Made by a program: the position numbers and the translations under genes. The notes beneath the pieces were generated by a model, which worked only from the letters and a program-made list of their open reading frames with translations, made no database searches and was not told where the DNA came from. This document shows, one piece after another, positions 34,095-61,996 of a stretch of DNA of 64,000 nt (position 1 is its first letter; each line of letters begins with the position of its first letter). Source of the DNA: Gerris lacustris (lineage: Eukaryota > Arthropoda > Insecta > Hemiptera > Gerridae); contig OX578286.1 in assembly GCA_951217055.1 (NCBI GenBank), forward strand, positions 16,083,050 through 16,147,049, written 5' to 3'.

Positions 34095-35826
34095 AAAAAA
34101 ACTAATTTTAATAGAGAAATTTATGGTGCTTATTTATGTATCAAGTTGGCAGTTCCATAGGAAAATCTGAGATACTTAAATTTTAGTGTATAGAACTTGA
34201 AGAAATTACATAAATATTTATAAAGTATATACCTCTAGAATTTTGGTGTATTTAGATATTTTTATGGTAGTTCGTTAGAAAGAGCGCTACTTAAATATCT
34301 ATAAATATGGTTTCACATTGATGAACCTTTTTTTGTTGTGTTGGGTCGTTCGGATAATCAATCAAAAATAAATTAATTAAATATTATGATGTGTTAGTTT
34401 TATTTAAGTATCATTAAAAGAGAATGAGAAAGTTTTTTCTGGTGCTTTAAAAAAAAAACTATCTAAATTTTTGTCCAAGATTTAAAAATCAAAATGTTAT
34501 CACATGTTCTGTATTGTTAATTTAAAATTCTTTTCATCATCTCATTCAAAAGTGAGCTATGTGTTTATTTATATAATAATATAAATATATAATATTTTTA
34601 AGCAAATATTTGTTATCCAAAGGAGGTAAGTTAATTAATTTGATTTTGATTGTGAAGCGACAGTTTTTCTCAGGTAATGATAGTGAGAGCTATTAAGAAT
34701 TTTGATACATAGAAAATTGCAATGGATGTACTTGCTCTTCTGCTTTTAAGTCTTGTGCCCCTTAAAAAAAGGAAATATCAGTCCATAATATGTGTTTATT
34801 TTGACTCAGCCAAACTATACAGGGTTGATTTTTAATAAATTTGAATGAAAAAAATAAAAATATATATTTTATGGATATGAAATTATATTTAAATAATATT
34901 AATAAGTTGAATATTATGTTGGTTTTAAAATGTGTTTATTAATTCATTTTTTTGTGATTAAATAAAATCCTCAAATAGGCAGGCTAAGAGGATAATGTAT
35001 TAAATCTTAATGAATTTCAGATACTTTTGTGATATTTGTAATAATTTATGAGGACCTCAAAAAACACTAATCTTTTATCGCTAATTGTTATATTGCTTCC
35101 GAGCTTACCGAAGGTAACAGAGATCGTTCTGAGGAACATAATTTTTTATGACTCCGATTTAAAAAAATTCTAAGACAAAAATCCGTTTTTATATTAGGTT
35201 ATTTAGGTATTCTATTTACATATAATACCTAAATAACTATTAATTTCCTTAGTATAAAAAGGAAATGTAAAATGTTATTAGGTACCTAAATTTGTTTAAT
35301 TTTAATTTTTTTTTAAAAAGTCATAAATTTGACTTGTGCTGCTTTAAACTGAATGTGTCTTTTTTTAATGGTTTGAATATTGTAAAACTTATTAGAATAA
35401 AGTTTGTCTATGTTAGTTTCTTTGAGTATTTTATCATTTTAAAGGCCATTCCCTCCACGTACATGGGTGTATTGTGGGTTGTGTATAGCCAGTCCTATAA
35501 GGCGCTACAAATTGCATTTGTAGTGCCAGTGCTGTCCACTCAGCTGTCAAAGAATGCAAGGGCAGTCCCTAATGGGTTACTCTGCCATGGTGCTCTGATT
35601 TATATCTATGATTCAAGAGTGGTACAGGGTTTTAGGGATGACCCTATGGCTTAACGCTCTAAGTTACATAGCTTACTAATGTCATCACCATACCCGCTTC
35701 AGTGGCACAATTTTCACTGGTAAGATGTGTGATGTGAAAATGGGTTTAAGAAAAGTCTAATTGCTAGGTTCCAAAAGTGGTTCATCTTCGTCTAGTGCTA
35801 GTACTAGGGCTTACTACTACTAACTG
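34095..35826. other. Spacer, no gene seen
   Basis: The longest open frame (35292-35654, plus) has no recognisable domain and starts in low-complexity sequence, so it is not called. A GC-richer patch at 35440-35660 could be an unrecognised old repeat. Confidence 0.45.
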
Positions 35827-36490
35827 CAGTGCTCGATTTCCAGAAATTGAGGTGCCGAAACTACAACCTACCCTCTCTCTACCCATCCCCCCCTTCAGAA
35901 GGGGGGTCTAGGGGTCCTCCCCCGGGAAAATTTTGAAAAATAAACGTTCAAAAACAGCAGTTTTAGACATAAACCCACACTGCAATCAGGTGGGTTTCGT
36001 GTGGAAACTTATATAATTTTAAGTAGTATAAGTAGTACTTTTTATAAAGAATTTCTTGATTAGCATGTCACGTGTTGTTTTAATACTCTCAATAAATAAA
36101 TAGGTAATTAGATTTATACAAATAATTAAATCAATAAAACATTCACTGTCTCACTCGCCCCGGGAGAGTTTCGGCACAGTGTCTCTGCACAATACTTATT
36201 TAATACGATCCCTGCCATTAAAAAAACCTTTGTTGTTTCAGGTTATCATAATTTAGTAGTATAATCTCAACAAACGAGCTATTTTTTGTAGTTGGAAAAA
36301 AAAAATATATATATATAATCGCCAGTTTAATACATAATGTCCTTAATCAAATTTGTAGTCACTCACTGAGAAACAAAATTTTAACTAAGGATTTAAAAAA
36401 AATCTTAGTGCCGATAATTTTATTTTTTATTTATCAGAGAGAGAGGTCCCGGAACGCCGTTCCGCCGCTATCCGCCTCAAATCGAGCCCT
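35827..36490. mobile_element. hAT-like non-autonomous element
   Basis: The ends CAGTGCTCGATTT and, on the opposite strand, AGGGCTCGATTTGAGG are inverted. Similar CAG-G-CTCGA termini are seen in hAT elements. The flanks TAACTG/TAACTGT are only partly alike, so the target duplication is uncertain. No transposase frame. Confidence 0.55.
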
Positions 36491-36646
36491 TTAACTGTAT
36501 AATTTATTCTTAAAATACAGTATTTGATATATCTACTACTACTACTAAGTTAAGTGGTGTCTATCCAGTTGCAGAATGCCAATATATGGTTCATACATGT
36601 AAAGCATTATACTGACCATGCGTTATTAACTAAATATTTACTATTA

Positions 36647-37063
36647 CAGTAGGACCCCGTTAATCTGGATATGGGGTAATCCAGAACCCTCGGTAATCTG
36701 GACTCCATGTTGACTGAATGCCTGCACATTTTTATCACAAATGGCTTCTTACGAATATTCAGATCTGACCCTGTGTATAATGACAACTTGTTATTGTTAA
36801 ATGCACTGAAAAGGTGTGTTCAGTCTAGCTTACATGTTGAAAACTGATAAGAATGTGCATATTATGTATGTTCATCCTACATATGTAATACATATCATGC
36901 TAATGCTGTAAATTTAATTTATCCATATATATGTTAGTACAAATGCAGTATCTATGGAAAAAAAAGTGTTTTAAGTTATTTTTTAAAACCTTGATAATCT
37001 GGAAATCCCGCTAATCCATGGCATGGCATGGTCCATATGTGTCAGATTAGAGAGACTCAAATG
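36647..37063. mobile_element. Pogo-like MITE, diverged
   Basis: TA flanks at 36645-36646 and 37064-37065. The left end is CAGTAGGACCCCGTTAATCTG. The right end on the other strand is CATTTGAGTCTCTCTAATCTG, so the inner part of the end is shared and the tip decayed. Further TAATC(C/T)GGA boxes lie inside both ends. Confidence 0.6.
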
Positions 37064-40056
37064 TATTTAATTAAATTGAGAATGTTTCTTTAATTTCAGT
37101 TTCAAGACTCAAGTATTTTTATTGGCTATAAACCTCGAGTAAATCAGAATTAAACAAATGCATTAACTGGTGAGCTCTTTTTTGTTTTAAATAAAAGCAA
37201 ACTTTTTTTTATGGTGGAGGTTAATTTTGGTAACTAGCTTTTTAATTCCTTATTAAAATTCTCTCATCTTTTTTTTAATCAAAGTGTACAATAAAGATTG
37301 TAACAATTATTATGTGAAATTACAGTTTCCTCCAGTTCCTAATTTTAGCTCCCCCCCCCCCCCCTTCCCGCTTTAACTGAAAAAATGCCGAGATATGGGA
37401 GTTTGGGCAATTGCAAAGAATGGATAAGAAGAAATTGCCCAAAAAAATCCTCAAAGCTTGTTGCTAAGGAAGAAAACTTTGAAAAAGGACAACTTGGATG
37501 GATAACATAGCATCTACTTTGGGGGGTAAGGATCGTTCAACAAGCAAGGACTATGAACATAAGTAGAGAACGATTCTATGTATAGGCTGTAGTGGCTAAT
37601 TGATAGAAGACATTGAAGTGATAGGTGTGACCACATAAACACCAATCAGGTGTCATGGGTTGAAGAATAGAAAAGAAGTGAGGATGTATAAGAAGTATTA
37701 TTAAAATCATTCCGTTAATATTATGTAAGATATTGGTAAAAACGTTGTTTTCTCTATTTTAAACGTTTAGGTCCGCTTTAATAGTTTTCTTTATCACTTC
37801 ATAGCAGTGCACTGTTGGTTTTACTAAAAACATTTATTTGAAAAAAGTTCATCTCATCGAATAGGTGATGAAAGAATCAATTCCCATCCTGAAATTCCAA
37901 TTTTACATTTGAAGCACACATTCATGCTAGCATTGAGCGCGGTAACACTGTCCAATGACCTTAGGCTGAGCATTAGTAAAAGAAACTTGTATACCAAATT
38001 TCAACTAAATCGATCAACTTTTAATTAAGTTATCGTTGGACATGTAAACGTTACTGACAGACAGACAGAGAGGATGCATATTTTGTTGAATGAAAGAAGA
38101 GAGGATGCATATTTATGTTTTGTTTAATTAGGGTAGGAGTTATGAATGCAGTGTGGTGTGTTTCTTTACTAGCAGCTCAGATTGGCCACTTATGCAAGAG
38201 AAAGAATAAAACCACTAGGCCTGAGAAGGCACTCTGCCAGTGATATTTTTGTTTGCCTAGTTGGCCCTACTACCTTCTAGATGTCAAAATATCTAGCTGC
38301 CATTGACTCCTTTTCTTCAACTTTCTCAGGCTGCCAGATTAAAATCTAAATTTAAAACCAGTATAGGTCAGGTGCAGAGTTGTTTAAATATGCCACTCAA
38401 TATTGGTTTTTTCTTTCATAAAATATGTTCCTACTTAACATGTTTAGAGTTTAGTTTTTGTGCCCCTAGTCAAAAATAAAATTAACATATAACTTTTTAT
38501 CTTAAAATTTTCTCTTCTCCCTTAAACGCCTTTTAATTTTTCCGTCAGGGCTCCTTTCTGGTTAATTAAGGTTCTTTATTTCTTCTGCACTTACAGAACA
38601 AGCCTCATATCCAAGAATTTTAGATAGCCTTGTGGTACCAACAGTTTCCTCTTCCTAAACGCGGTCATAAACAAAGAGGAAATCCAGACTGAACAGTGCA
38701 GACCTGGAGGAATTCCTGTACATGTGTGGAGGTGTCCTTAAGGCCACCTGTGGACTGAAGCCCGCGGAACTATGCAGTCAGACGGGGTGTGTAAATGAGT
38801 TAACACGGTCAGCCTTGAGGGTTTTTTAAGTTTGTGTTGGCAAAGGTGAGGGTCCGGTATAAAAAATTCCAGAGGATTTTTTGGGAGCATTTTCTTGAGG
38901 GAATCCTGGAGGCTTTTTCCTTGAGAATTCCCTCTTCATGTTGGCCACCTTAAGGTGCAAACAGTCCTCATAGAACAGCTTTTATCTAAATCTTAAGATG
39001 AGCACACTCCCAAAAATGTTGTTATATTCCTCTTTGTGTATGGCCTCCTTGAAGTGCAAACAGTCCTCAAAGGACACCTTTTATCCAAATCTTAAGATGA
39101 GAAAACTCCTAAAAATGTTAACTTTAATGCTACTCCTTAGATAGAGTAAAGTTTATCCCTTTAAATCCAAATTTTTACTCCATATTCAAGATAATAATAT
39201 TTTATAGAGGTAAAGAAATAAAAATAAACCAATTTCCAACAATACAATAACACTCTTTTATTAAATCACATAAAATATTGTCAGTTTATTGACATCTCAC
39301 AGTAATCTGGTAATAAAATAATTAATATAAATGGAAATATTTTCATATTGGTGTTTAAGTTAACAATAAATACAATTTTTTTAATGTTTTGTTATGTCGT
39401 CTGCTTTTTATGGGTTCATTTTTTTAAAAAAACAATTCAGATCTACAAAAATAATTATTTGAACATCTGATTTAAAATTTAAATAACGATTTGTTACGTT
39501 TTAATATATCAGTGACAATTGATCAAGGTTATCTCATTCTCCCCTCCTTGATTTCCATGTTTAAATAGGAGAGAATTATCTTTTTAATTAAAATGAGTAT
39601 ATTTTACAAAATTGCGGTAACATTTTCCTCTAAATGTGTCACTGACAGCGATCAATATCCAATCAGCAAATCTCAAATTCATGGAGTTATTCAATATTCT
39701 TTATGAAGAGTTATTTTTTTAAAAAAGATTTACTAAAATTTCTTTGAGATCCTTATTACGTAGTCTATGTTGTTTACATTGTCCATTATCAAACATTGTC
39801 CGTTATTGAGACGTGAAAAAGAAAAAGTATACTCTCTTTCATCATTTGGCTATTTTTCCTTTACATGTATTTAAATCTATCCTAATAAAAAAATTAGTCA
39901 CACTTCTAAGGATATTAATATTTTTCTACACATTTATAAGACACTAATTATCTTCTATTAATTTTCCTTCAAAGGAAAGAATAATTAGTATTTTAACAAT
40001 CAAGCATAAAATAAAGCAAATATGGTTGCTCTGGTAATTTTTGTTTTGAAAGATGT
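37064..40056. other. Spacer, no gene seen
   Basis: It contains a C-run at about 37350 and a GACAGACAGACAG patch at about 38062. A tandem duplication of about 107 bp at about 38943-39125 shares GTGCAAACAGTCCTCA and AAATCTTAAGATGAG. Unidentified GC-richer DNA fills 38580-38930. No conserved coding sequence was recognised. Confidence 0.5.
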
Positions 40057-40443
40057 ACATTACAGTTTGTGCCAAATGAGCCTTAGTGCATTGACAGCGC
40101 AGGAAAGAAAAATAAAAGGGTGTTGAGCCAATGAAAGCACAGGATTTTAAAATCCTGAGCCCTCATTGGCTTCCCACAGGATGTTAAATTTTATCATTGG
40201 CTCCCCACCCCATTTATTTGACTTTCCCGCACTGCCAATGCTCTAATTTGTTTTGAAAGATTTACATTACAGTTTGTCCTAAATGAGTCTTAGTGCATTG
40301 ACAGCTCAGGAGAGTAAAAAATGGGGTGGGGAGCCAATGAGAGAACAGAATTTTAAGATCCTGAGCATTTATTGGCTCCCCTCCCTTTTTCTTTACTTTC
40401 CTGCGCTGTCAATGCACTAAGACTATGGCACAAAATGTAATAA
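40057..40443. mobile_element. Tandem foldback MITE
   Basis: TTACAGTTTGTGCC...TTAGTGCATTGACAGCGCAGG at the left returns inverted at the right end (CCTGCGCTGTCAATGCACTAA, about 40408-40428). A second forward copy begins at about 40265 (TTACAGTTTGTCC). Each unit holds an inner inverted pair around GAGCCAATGA/TCATTGGCT. No coding capacity. Confidence 0.7.
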
Positions 40444-40887
40444 GATTACTTTACTCCTACCCAAATATACTCAACATAATTGCACTGTAAATTACTGAAT
40501 CATCTTATCCCATTTTGAAAAATGACTTAAGTTAACTTGTACTTAATTTCCCTTAAAAAAAGGTTTTCTGCACTTAATTGAATTTGAAAAGCAATGAGGA
40601 CTAGCTGAGGACCACCTTGCACTGAATCATGCATATCTAAAATGAAGGTTACCATAGAAAAAAAAAAATTAAATAAAATGTTACTGATAATAGTGGATAC
40701 AGGATTTCTGAAATAGAATATTCTTTAAGAAAATAGGAAAATTTCACTAAAAGGAATCTTGCAGTTTTAAATAAATGTTATAAAAACTCATTTAATTATT
40801 ATTAGAGATATTATTTTGCTTCCATCTTTAATGAACGCAATCTATGCTTTTTCAAGAACACTTTTTCTTTTTTTTTTCATTTCTGTT
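40444..40887. other. Spacer, no gene seen
   Basis: AT-rich with A- and T-runs. No coding sequence or repeat was recognised. Confidence 0.5.
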
Positions 40888-40891
40888 TTAA

Positions 40892-42297
40892 CCCTTTGAG
40901 TACTGAGTGATTTATTCTAGGGTTGTAGCGCAGGCCTGAGCAAGCTATTGAGGAATGTTCCACCCTGGCCTGAGTCATTTTCTACCCTACACATTACATG
41001 TAACACACTTTTTTAATGCCATTGCCTTTTTCCCCTGCCAATAATTAAGCTAATTTGTAATATATTTTTACACATTCACAATATATAACCTTATTTAACA
41101 GTAATATATTTTTTAAAATAATTTTTTTTAAAAAATAATTGTCGCAAAGTGAGTATATACATAATAATTACCGGCAAGGATTGGTGAATGAGGTAATTGT
41201 TTATACGGTTATTATTTTTTAATCTACAGTAATGTAGAAAGAATGTCTACATCGTTTTAAGAATTTATATTTTATCGTGTACCCGCAAAGCGCTTACATA
41301 CATACACAAACTGAGCCTATAATGTACAGATCTTCCGCTCTAGACTCTCTCTCTCTCTCTTTTGATGAGTTTATGATATAATATTATAATTTTTGTGAAA
41401 GCAAAAGCCCCATCCTCCTCTTTGATCCGGGCACAGAAATTGGAGCTGAACTAGGCCCCGCAATGTCTTGCTGCCTTTCGACATCAGAAAATTCATCGTC
41501 TGAACTCTCGTCGAAATCTTTCTCACTATCACTTCTTGTGAGAATATCTAACAACTCCTCATCTGTCCATAAACGTCTCATATTCCTATCTACAGGCATT
41601 ATTCCGCTAATAAATAAAATAAACCGAATAATTTATAATAATAACTAAAACCGAAAGAAGTCCAAAAAAGTAAGCCAGGTCAGATCGATAACGTCAATAT
41701 AAACACAAAAATTAAGATGAGAATTCCGAGAGTAAGCCAAGTAATTTAGGTAATATCAATAAAAGCGAGTTTTGAAGAGGTGTATAAGGTTTGGTGTTCG
41801 AACAAGAACTGAGGTTGTAAAAGATTTTTGGCATTAAGCTCCCAACCTAACGGTACAATATTTACTAGAAAATAGGAAAATAGGACGGGGAAAGCCGGTT
41901 AGACCCTACATAATATAATAGAGTAGGTAGAAAAGGATCCGTATTTGCTGAGAGATTAGAAAAAAGGGAAAAAGGATTAAGGCCTATAGTTCGGGTGCAT
42001 GAGGAAGATGCGTGACAGGGTCATGACCCCTAGATGACGACATCTCGTCTATCCTTTCTTTTCTATCAGCAACCCTCGCTCCATCTAAACTACCCTTTAT
42101 AGAACCTATTAATACCACCGACAACAACTAGAAAGCGCTAGATGTACAATCTCAGGCCTCTAAACAAGAAAGAACTGTCCACGTAAATTTACGTCAGTAG
42201 GCCTGATGACATCAAAAAGGTTGACGTAAATTTACGTCAGTAGGCCTGATGGCAGTAGGCCTGTTGACGTAAATTTACGTCAACAGTACTCAAAGGG
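40892..42297 (-). mobile_element. piggyBac-type element 3, internally deleted, 1406 bp
   Basis: TTAA flanks (40888-40891, 42298-42301) and exact 14-bp inverted ends CCCTTTGAGTACTG. At the 42.2-kb end the palindrome GACGTAAATTTACGTC, or its near variant, occurs three times within about 110 bp, separated by AGGCCTGATG boxes. A transposase N-terminus lies on the minus strand (41384-41599), but the catalytic part is gone. Confidence 0.9.
41384..41599 (-). pseudogene. piggyBac transposase N-terminus, truncated
   Basis: The 71-residue frame begins MPVDRNMRRLWTDEELLDIL and continues with a D/S/E-rich run (SDSEKDFDESSDDEFSDVER). This is typical of the start of piggyBac transposases (LT-x-EEI-x-x-IL-x-x-SD-SE). 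The usual several hundred residues with the DDD catalytic core are missing, removed by internal deletion. Its position and direction within the TTAA-flanked element support the call. Confidence 0.75.
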
Positions 42298-42301
42298 TTA
42301 A

Positions 42302-42656
42302 AATTCAATTGTATTTGGTATTTGGGAGCTTAATTTATGATTTTATACAAGGTAAAGTTAAAACATTTATTTAAATTTCTTTTAATTTCAACTCTTCATC
42401 TTTCCGTGAAAAGAATTGTACAAATATAAACTTAAATATATATTCTTTTTGTATAAAAATAATAAATAAATTATATACAGAACATTATCAGAAAAATAAA
42501 ATATTATATACTTTATATAACTTTTTTTTTTTTTAATTAATAATCTAACAAGGGTGCTTTGTTACAAATTGGTAAAGGTAATACAGCTCATAAATATATT
42601 ATATATATATTATTTGTTTATTGCTATTCATTTATGTATTATTCGGTGATTTATTT
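42302..42656. other. Downstream flank of the thioredoxin gene
   Basis: AT-rich. It should contain the thioredoxin 3' UTR (minus strand). No separate gene. Confidence 0.45.
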
Positions 42657-45600
42657 CTAACATTTTCCTTTTTCGGTGACTTTTTCAACGAATTGTCGTA
42701 GTTTATCGGTGTCTTGTAATCCAACAAGTCTTTCTTCAACTTTACCATTTCTTATAGCGAGAAGAACCGGTACAGAACCAACCTGAAATTTAAAAGGAAA
42801 TAATATGTGAAAGATAAAAATTAATCATCTTGAGTTTAAATCAAAGGCACGTCTTTAGATTGTTACTCCCCTAATAAAAAAAAACAGAGGGGAGTAACAA
42901 TCTAAAGAAGGTGTACAGAATGTTCTTCTTCAGATTGTTATTCCCCTTAAAACCAAAAGTGTGATATTCCTTTGTCTCATGGTACATTGGGTTACAAATT
43001 TGTTTACCATAATAGTTATTTAGTCAAGGTCATTTATATTCTAAAAAAACATAGGGGAGTAACAATCTAAAGAAGTACCAAATCAAAATATTTACGATGT
43101 ATTTAAGTGGTGTTGCATTCAAGTGAAATAACCATTAGAGAAATTAGGGAACAACCAAGAGATTCAGTTTGAGCTCCACTCAGGCTGAGAGGTTGGGGCT
43201 CCCTAGGGTATTTACTGTGCTATACAAATATTTACAGCTGCCATGATTGTTCCAATTTCCAAAGAGGCCAGACATGTTTCGTTTCAATTCTTAGCATTAG
43301 TAGTAGGTGCTAGTACTAGCAGGTTCGATTCTAGTACTGGTACAAAGAAAGATGGTGGAGAATTCCAGCCACTTCACACATTATACCAAGTGTACATTGT
43401 ACCGCCAAAGTGAGTATGGTGTGGTCATTAAGGAGCTATGTAAATCAGTACTTCAAAAGTGTGGTCCCTCCATAACCCCGAACCATTCTTCAGCCAGGTT
43501 TTATCTAGTGGCTATTCCCATTGTCCTGTAGTGGCCTAATAAACTAATAATTAGATTTACTTCTTGTCTTTCTGTTAAACTGTATTGTAAAGGTGTGTAA
43601 AAATAAAATAAAATAAATTTTATGTAAACTTAATAACACAGCAATTAAAATTATTTCTATCTCTGAAAAAAAATTAATTCTCAAAAACGGTACCGATGAT
43701 TTCCATTAAACTAAAATGTAGTCCATTTAAATCCAAATTAAAAGGTATAAGTGGTTTTCCCAGGAAGAAATCTAGTTTCCGAGATATTGAAGAAAATAAA
43801 TCTCATTTTGTTGAGAATCGAAAACAAATAGTAAACAACCACCTGTTGAAAACATTTTAAACAATATATTAACTAGGCATCGTGTGGCTTTATCATCGAA
43901 GCAAGCTTAATGCAATAAATATTTAATATTGCTCATGAATAGTTTATCAAGATGAGTTTATAGTTTAAAAAAAATGATTGGCGTAGATGATAGTGCCAGG
44001 TGGGACTCTCACTTCACTTGGAAGGTTCTATAGGAGGGTTTGCAGTCACAGCTAGGGGATCGACGAGATAACAATAAATTAATATTTTCTGGGATCTGGG
44101 ACCAAGATTATATGGGAAAGTTAGTCTGAGTTGTTTCGGATTTTTTTTCTTTTTTTAACGTTTTACTTAATAATTCAATGTTATTTTGTTGCATGAAGCT
44201 GTATTGTTTAAGTAGCATACAAATAAATCAAATATAGAATTATCAATTTCTCGTATCGGGATTTGTAGTTTGTAGTGTTGCAAGTGTACAAAAACTATTG
44301 TGTCTTACTCATATGAATGTAGAGGGATTAACTTTTGCTTAACTCATGTAAAGTATTATAAAAACTTATTAAAACAACTCTTAATAAATTTTGTTGTACA
44401 GCTCATTCATAATTCCTCAGTTAACTTTGTTAATGACACTATTACCATTAAAAATGTTGTGAGCCGATCTAAATTCAACAACACCCAGATAAAAAAAGAA
44501 TCAGTACAGTAACTAATTATATAAATACTTTGTTTAAGAATTCTTAATGAGAATAGCATAATAACAAAATCAGTTACTTAAACTAATATCCGCAAATACA
44601 ATGACTTTTATGTCATGAAAAAATGTTCCAGCAGTTTTGCAAAATTCAACTACTTATCAAAAAGTTATATGAAAAATATGGAGTTAATAAATGGGATTTT
44701 TTCCCCTACAGTAGATTTAGTTGTACTACTTCAACACTAATCATGCCTTGGGCCCTATGGTAAATTTTACCTCCAGAATGCATAAAATTGCGTTTTTAAA
44801 GGTTGTTAGAGCAGAATACGCCCACACTTACCTGGGCGGTATTCCACTCAGACCCTCAAGTGTTCCTAGTATTGGAAAATCTCTGTTAGATAACCCGTAA
44901 AAAGAAGAATCTGTTCCTACATTCAAATATTTTTACTTGATAAACTGGTTGAAGTAATCTGGACAGTCCCATGGCCATTTCACTAATACCATCGAAAAGT
45001 CATTGCAACTGTTCAACTACTATTCATTAGTTGCAATGACTAATGGTTATTATCACTTCTATAAACTATAAACACAGAAGAGATGATATAACTTCGTCAT
45101 AACAAATCTTGGTAAAAGTGAATTGTACGGTACTGTTTACAGAATCGAAGTACAAAATTAATTGTTTTGCCCCAGAATTTTTAATGGCCACTCTGCACTA
45201 CTCATTTTCTGAAGAAAAACAACCCTGCTGCATATAGACTAGGTACAGATCCAAATCGAAGAACAAAATTTGATGGTACCGTACAATTCACTTTAGCCCA
45301 AATTATATTAAGGGAAATCCCTTTGAACCCATATTTTTTTAATTGGCCCAAAAAATCTGGTTAATTACAGTAAGAGCACAATAAACAGCAATTTTAGAAG
45401 GGTTGGTAATTTTTCTTTGTCTTAAGCTTTTTACAACTATTCGAGACATCTAGAATAGCAATATTAAACAAAACACCATCCAATTAAAATGTGATAAAAT
45501 TCGTGCTACATAAATTGAGTAAGATTTTTAAATAAATTACATCATAATCTAATGCCAGCTCTGAATGTTCATCAATGTCGACTTTAGCCAAGTCTACTTC

Positions 45601-45992
45601 GCCGTTAGTTTCGGCTATTACTGTTTCCAGTCTCGGAGTTAAAGCCTTGCATGGATTGCACCATCTGAAACAAAAGTGTTACGTAACAGATACAAAATAT
45701 TATGTGTAATAACAAAACAATCGAAAAAAACAACCACATACCGAAATAGTATAATCAATCTTATTATGTAATAAGTGTCAGAAGTAGAAACTTTCTACTG
45801 AAAAAAATTCGTTTGATTTACTTACGTAGCGAAAAAATCAACTATTACTGGCTTCTTGCTATTTTTAACTCTATCATTGAAATCATTTAAATCCTGTATT
45901 TTAAAAGAATCGAATCTTTTCAAGCTTGTGGTAAACGCGGCCACGTTCTGCACCTTCGCCTTAGCCGGAATTCTACCAATAGATCTCAACAT
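42657..45992 (-). CDS. TXN2: Mitochondrial thioredoxin (thioredoxin-2), three exons
   Basis: The exons are 45826-45992, 45541-45664 and 42657-42782. All have GT-AG borders and join in frame, giving 138 residues. The N-terminus MLRSIGRIPAKAKVQNVAAF is basic and lacks acidic residues for about 28 positions, as in a mitochondrial targeting peptide. The thioredoxin fold follows: PVIVDFFATWCNPCKALTPR with the redox pair C-x2-C (WCNPC; WCGPC is commoner), KVDIDEHSELALDYDV, then VGSVPVLLAIRNGKV with the cis-proline (SVP) and VGLQDTDKLRQFV. It reduces protein disulfides in the mitochondrion, with mitochondrial thioredoxin reductase and peroxiredoxins as usual partners. The 2.8-kb second intron holds a MITE-A and a MITE-D. 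The gene is divergent from PCYT2. Confidence 0.92.
42846..43079 (+). mobile_element. MITE-A copy 8 with perfect target duplication
   Basis: Exact 8-bp flanks AAATCAAA (42838-42845, 43080-43087). At 234 bp it shows the whole architecture: terminal repeat, short hairpin closing at about 42909, second forward repeat, core, and right end AAAGAAGTACC. It is the best local reference copy. Confidence 0.9.
45116..45293. mobile_element. MITE-D copy 2, 178 bp
   Basis: The inverted ends AAGTGAATTGTACGGTAC are exact on both strands. Flanks are TAA and TAG. AATCGAAGTACAAAATT and its kin repeat inside. It is the sister of 12482-12682. Confidence 0.7.
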
Positions 45993-46768
45993 AATATTAC
46001 TTACGATACTTTTAAATCACCACAAGAAAAAGGTAAATATTATAAGAATAAACGTAAAAACCCAAAACAAATCAAATTTTTAAAACACCTATAAATAAAA
46101 TTAAAATTTAATAAATAAAAAACTTGCAACTTGAACTTGAAAAAAACTAATAATTATAAAACGGAGATCTTTTTTTCAAATCTGTCTGATACTGAGAGAA
46201 AAAAAATTGATAGTACAGGTTTGTTTATCAAGGATTTTATTAACGGGGTAACACTGACTATCAGCTGATTCAGTTTTTTTTTTTCAGTTTTTATTATAAG
46301 TTTTTCAGTTGGTCATACCTATTCTATTCAGTTCAGTCGAGAGTTCGAGCTCGGGAAGGGTGTTTCGTCGCTGAAAATGTCATTGAAATTTATCGTTTAA
46401 ACGAATTAATAACTTCAAATTGATTATTCGATTAAAATCAAACAATGAAAAATTTTAAAATCTAACTCTCTAGTTTTTTAATATTTGTTATTTTATTTGT
46501 ACTAGAAAATTTTATTTAAAAAAAAAAAATAAATAACCAACAATTATTAAAAAATAAATTTACCAAAGATATGTTTATTTTTTAAAAAAATAATATTTAT
46601 TAAATTCAATTTTTGACAGCAATAGACATTACTAAAAGTCACCGGAAAGTAAGAAAAAGTCTGTGATATTTATTTGCAGAAAAAATAACTAATTTTTAAG
46701 GCCTCTTTTTAACATTTAGAAGTATAATTTTAATATCTTTTTTAAATATATAATAAATTCAAAAAATC
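45993..46768. promoter_or_regulatory. Shared intergenic region between TXN2 and PCYT2
   Basis: The two start codons point away from each other across 776 bp, so this region must contain both 5' ends and probably both promoters. A GC-richer patch (GAGTTCGAGCTCGGGAAGGG) sits at about 46339-46361. No TATA box or initiator could be assigned with confidence. Confidence 0.55.

Positions 46769-61996
<15,228 letters not shown>

Noticed and set aside
35292..35654. 120-residue open frame on the plus strand
   Set aside because: No recognisable domain, low-complexity start, no splice context, and no neighbouring support.
43307..43531. 74-residue open frame in the thioredoxin intron
   Set aside because: No family resemblance, and it lies within an intron of an intact gene on the other strand.
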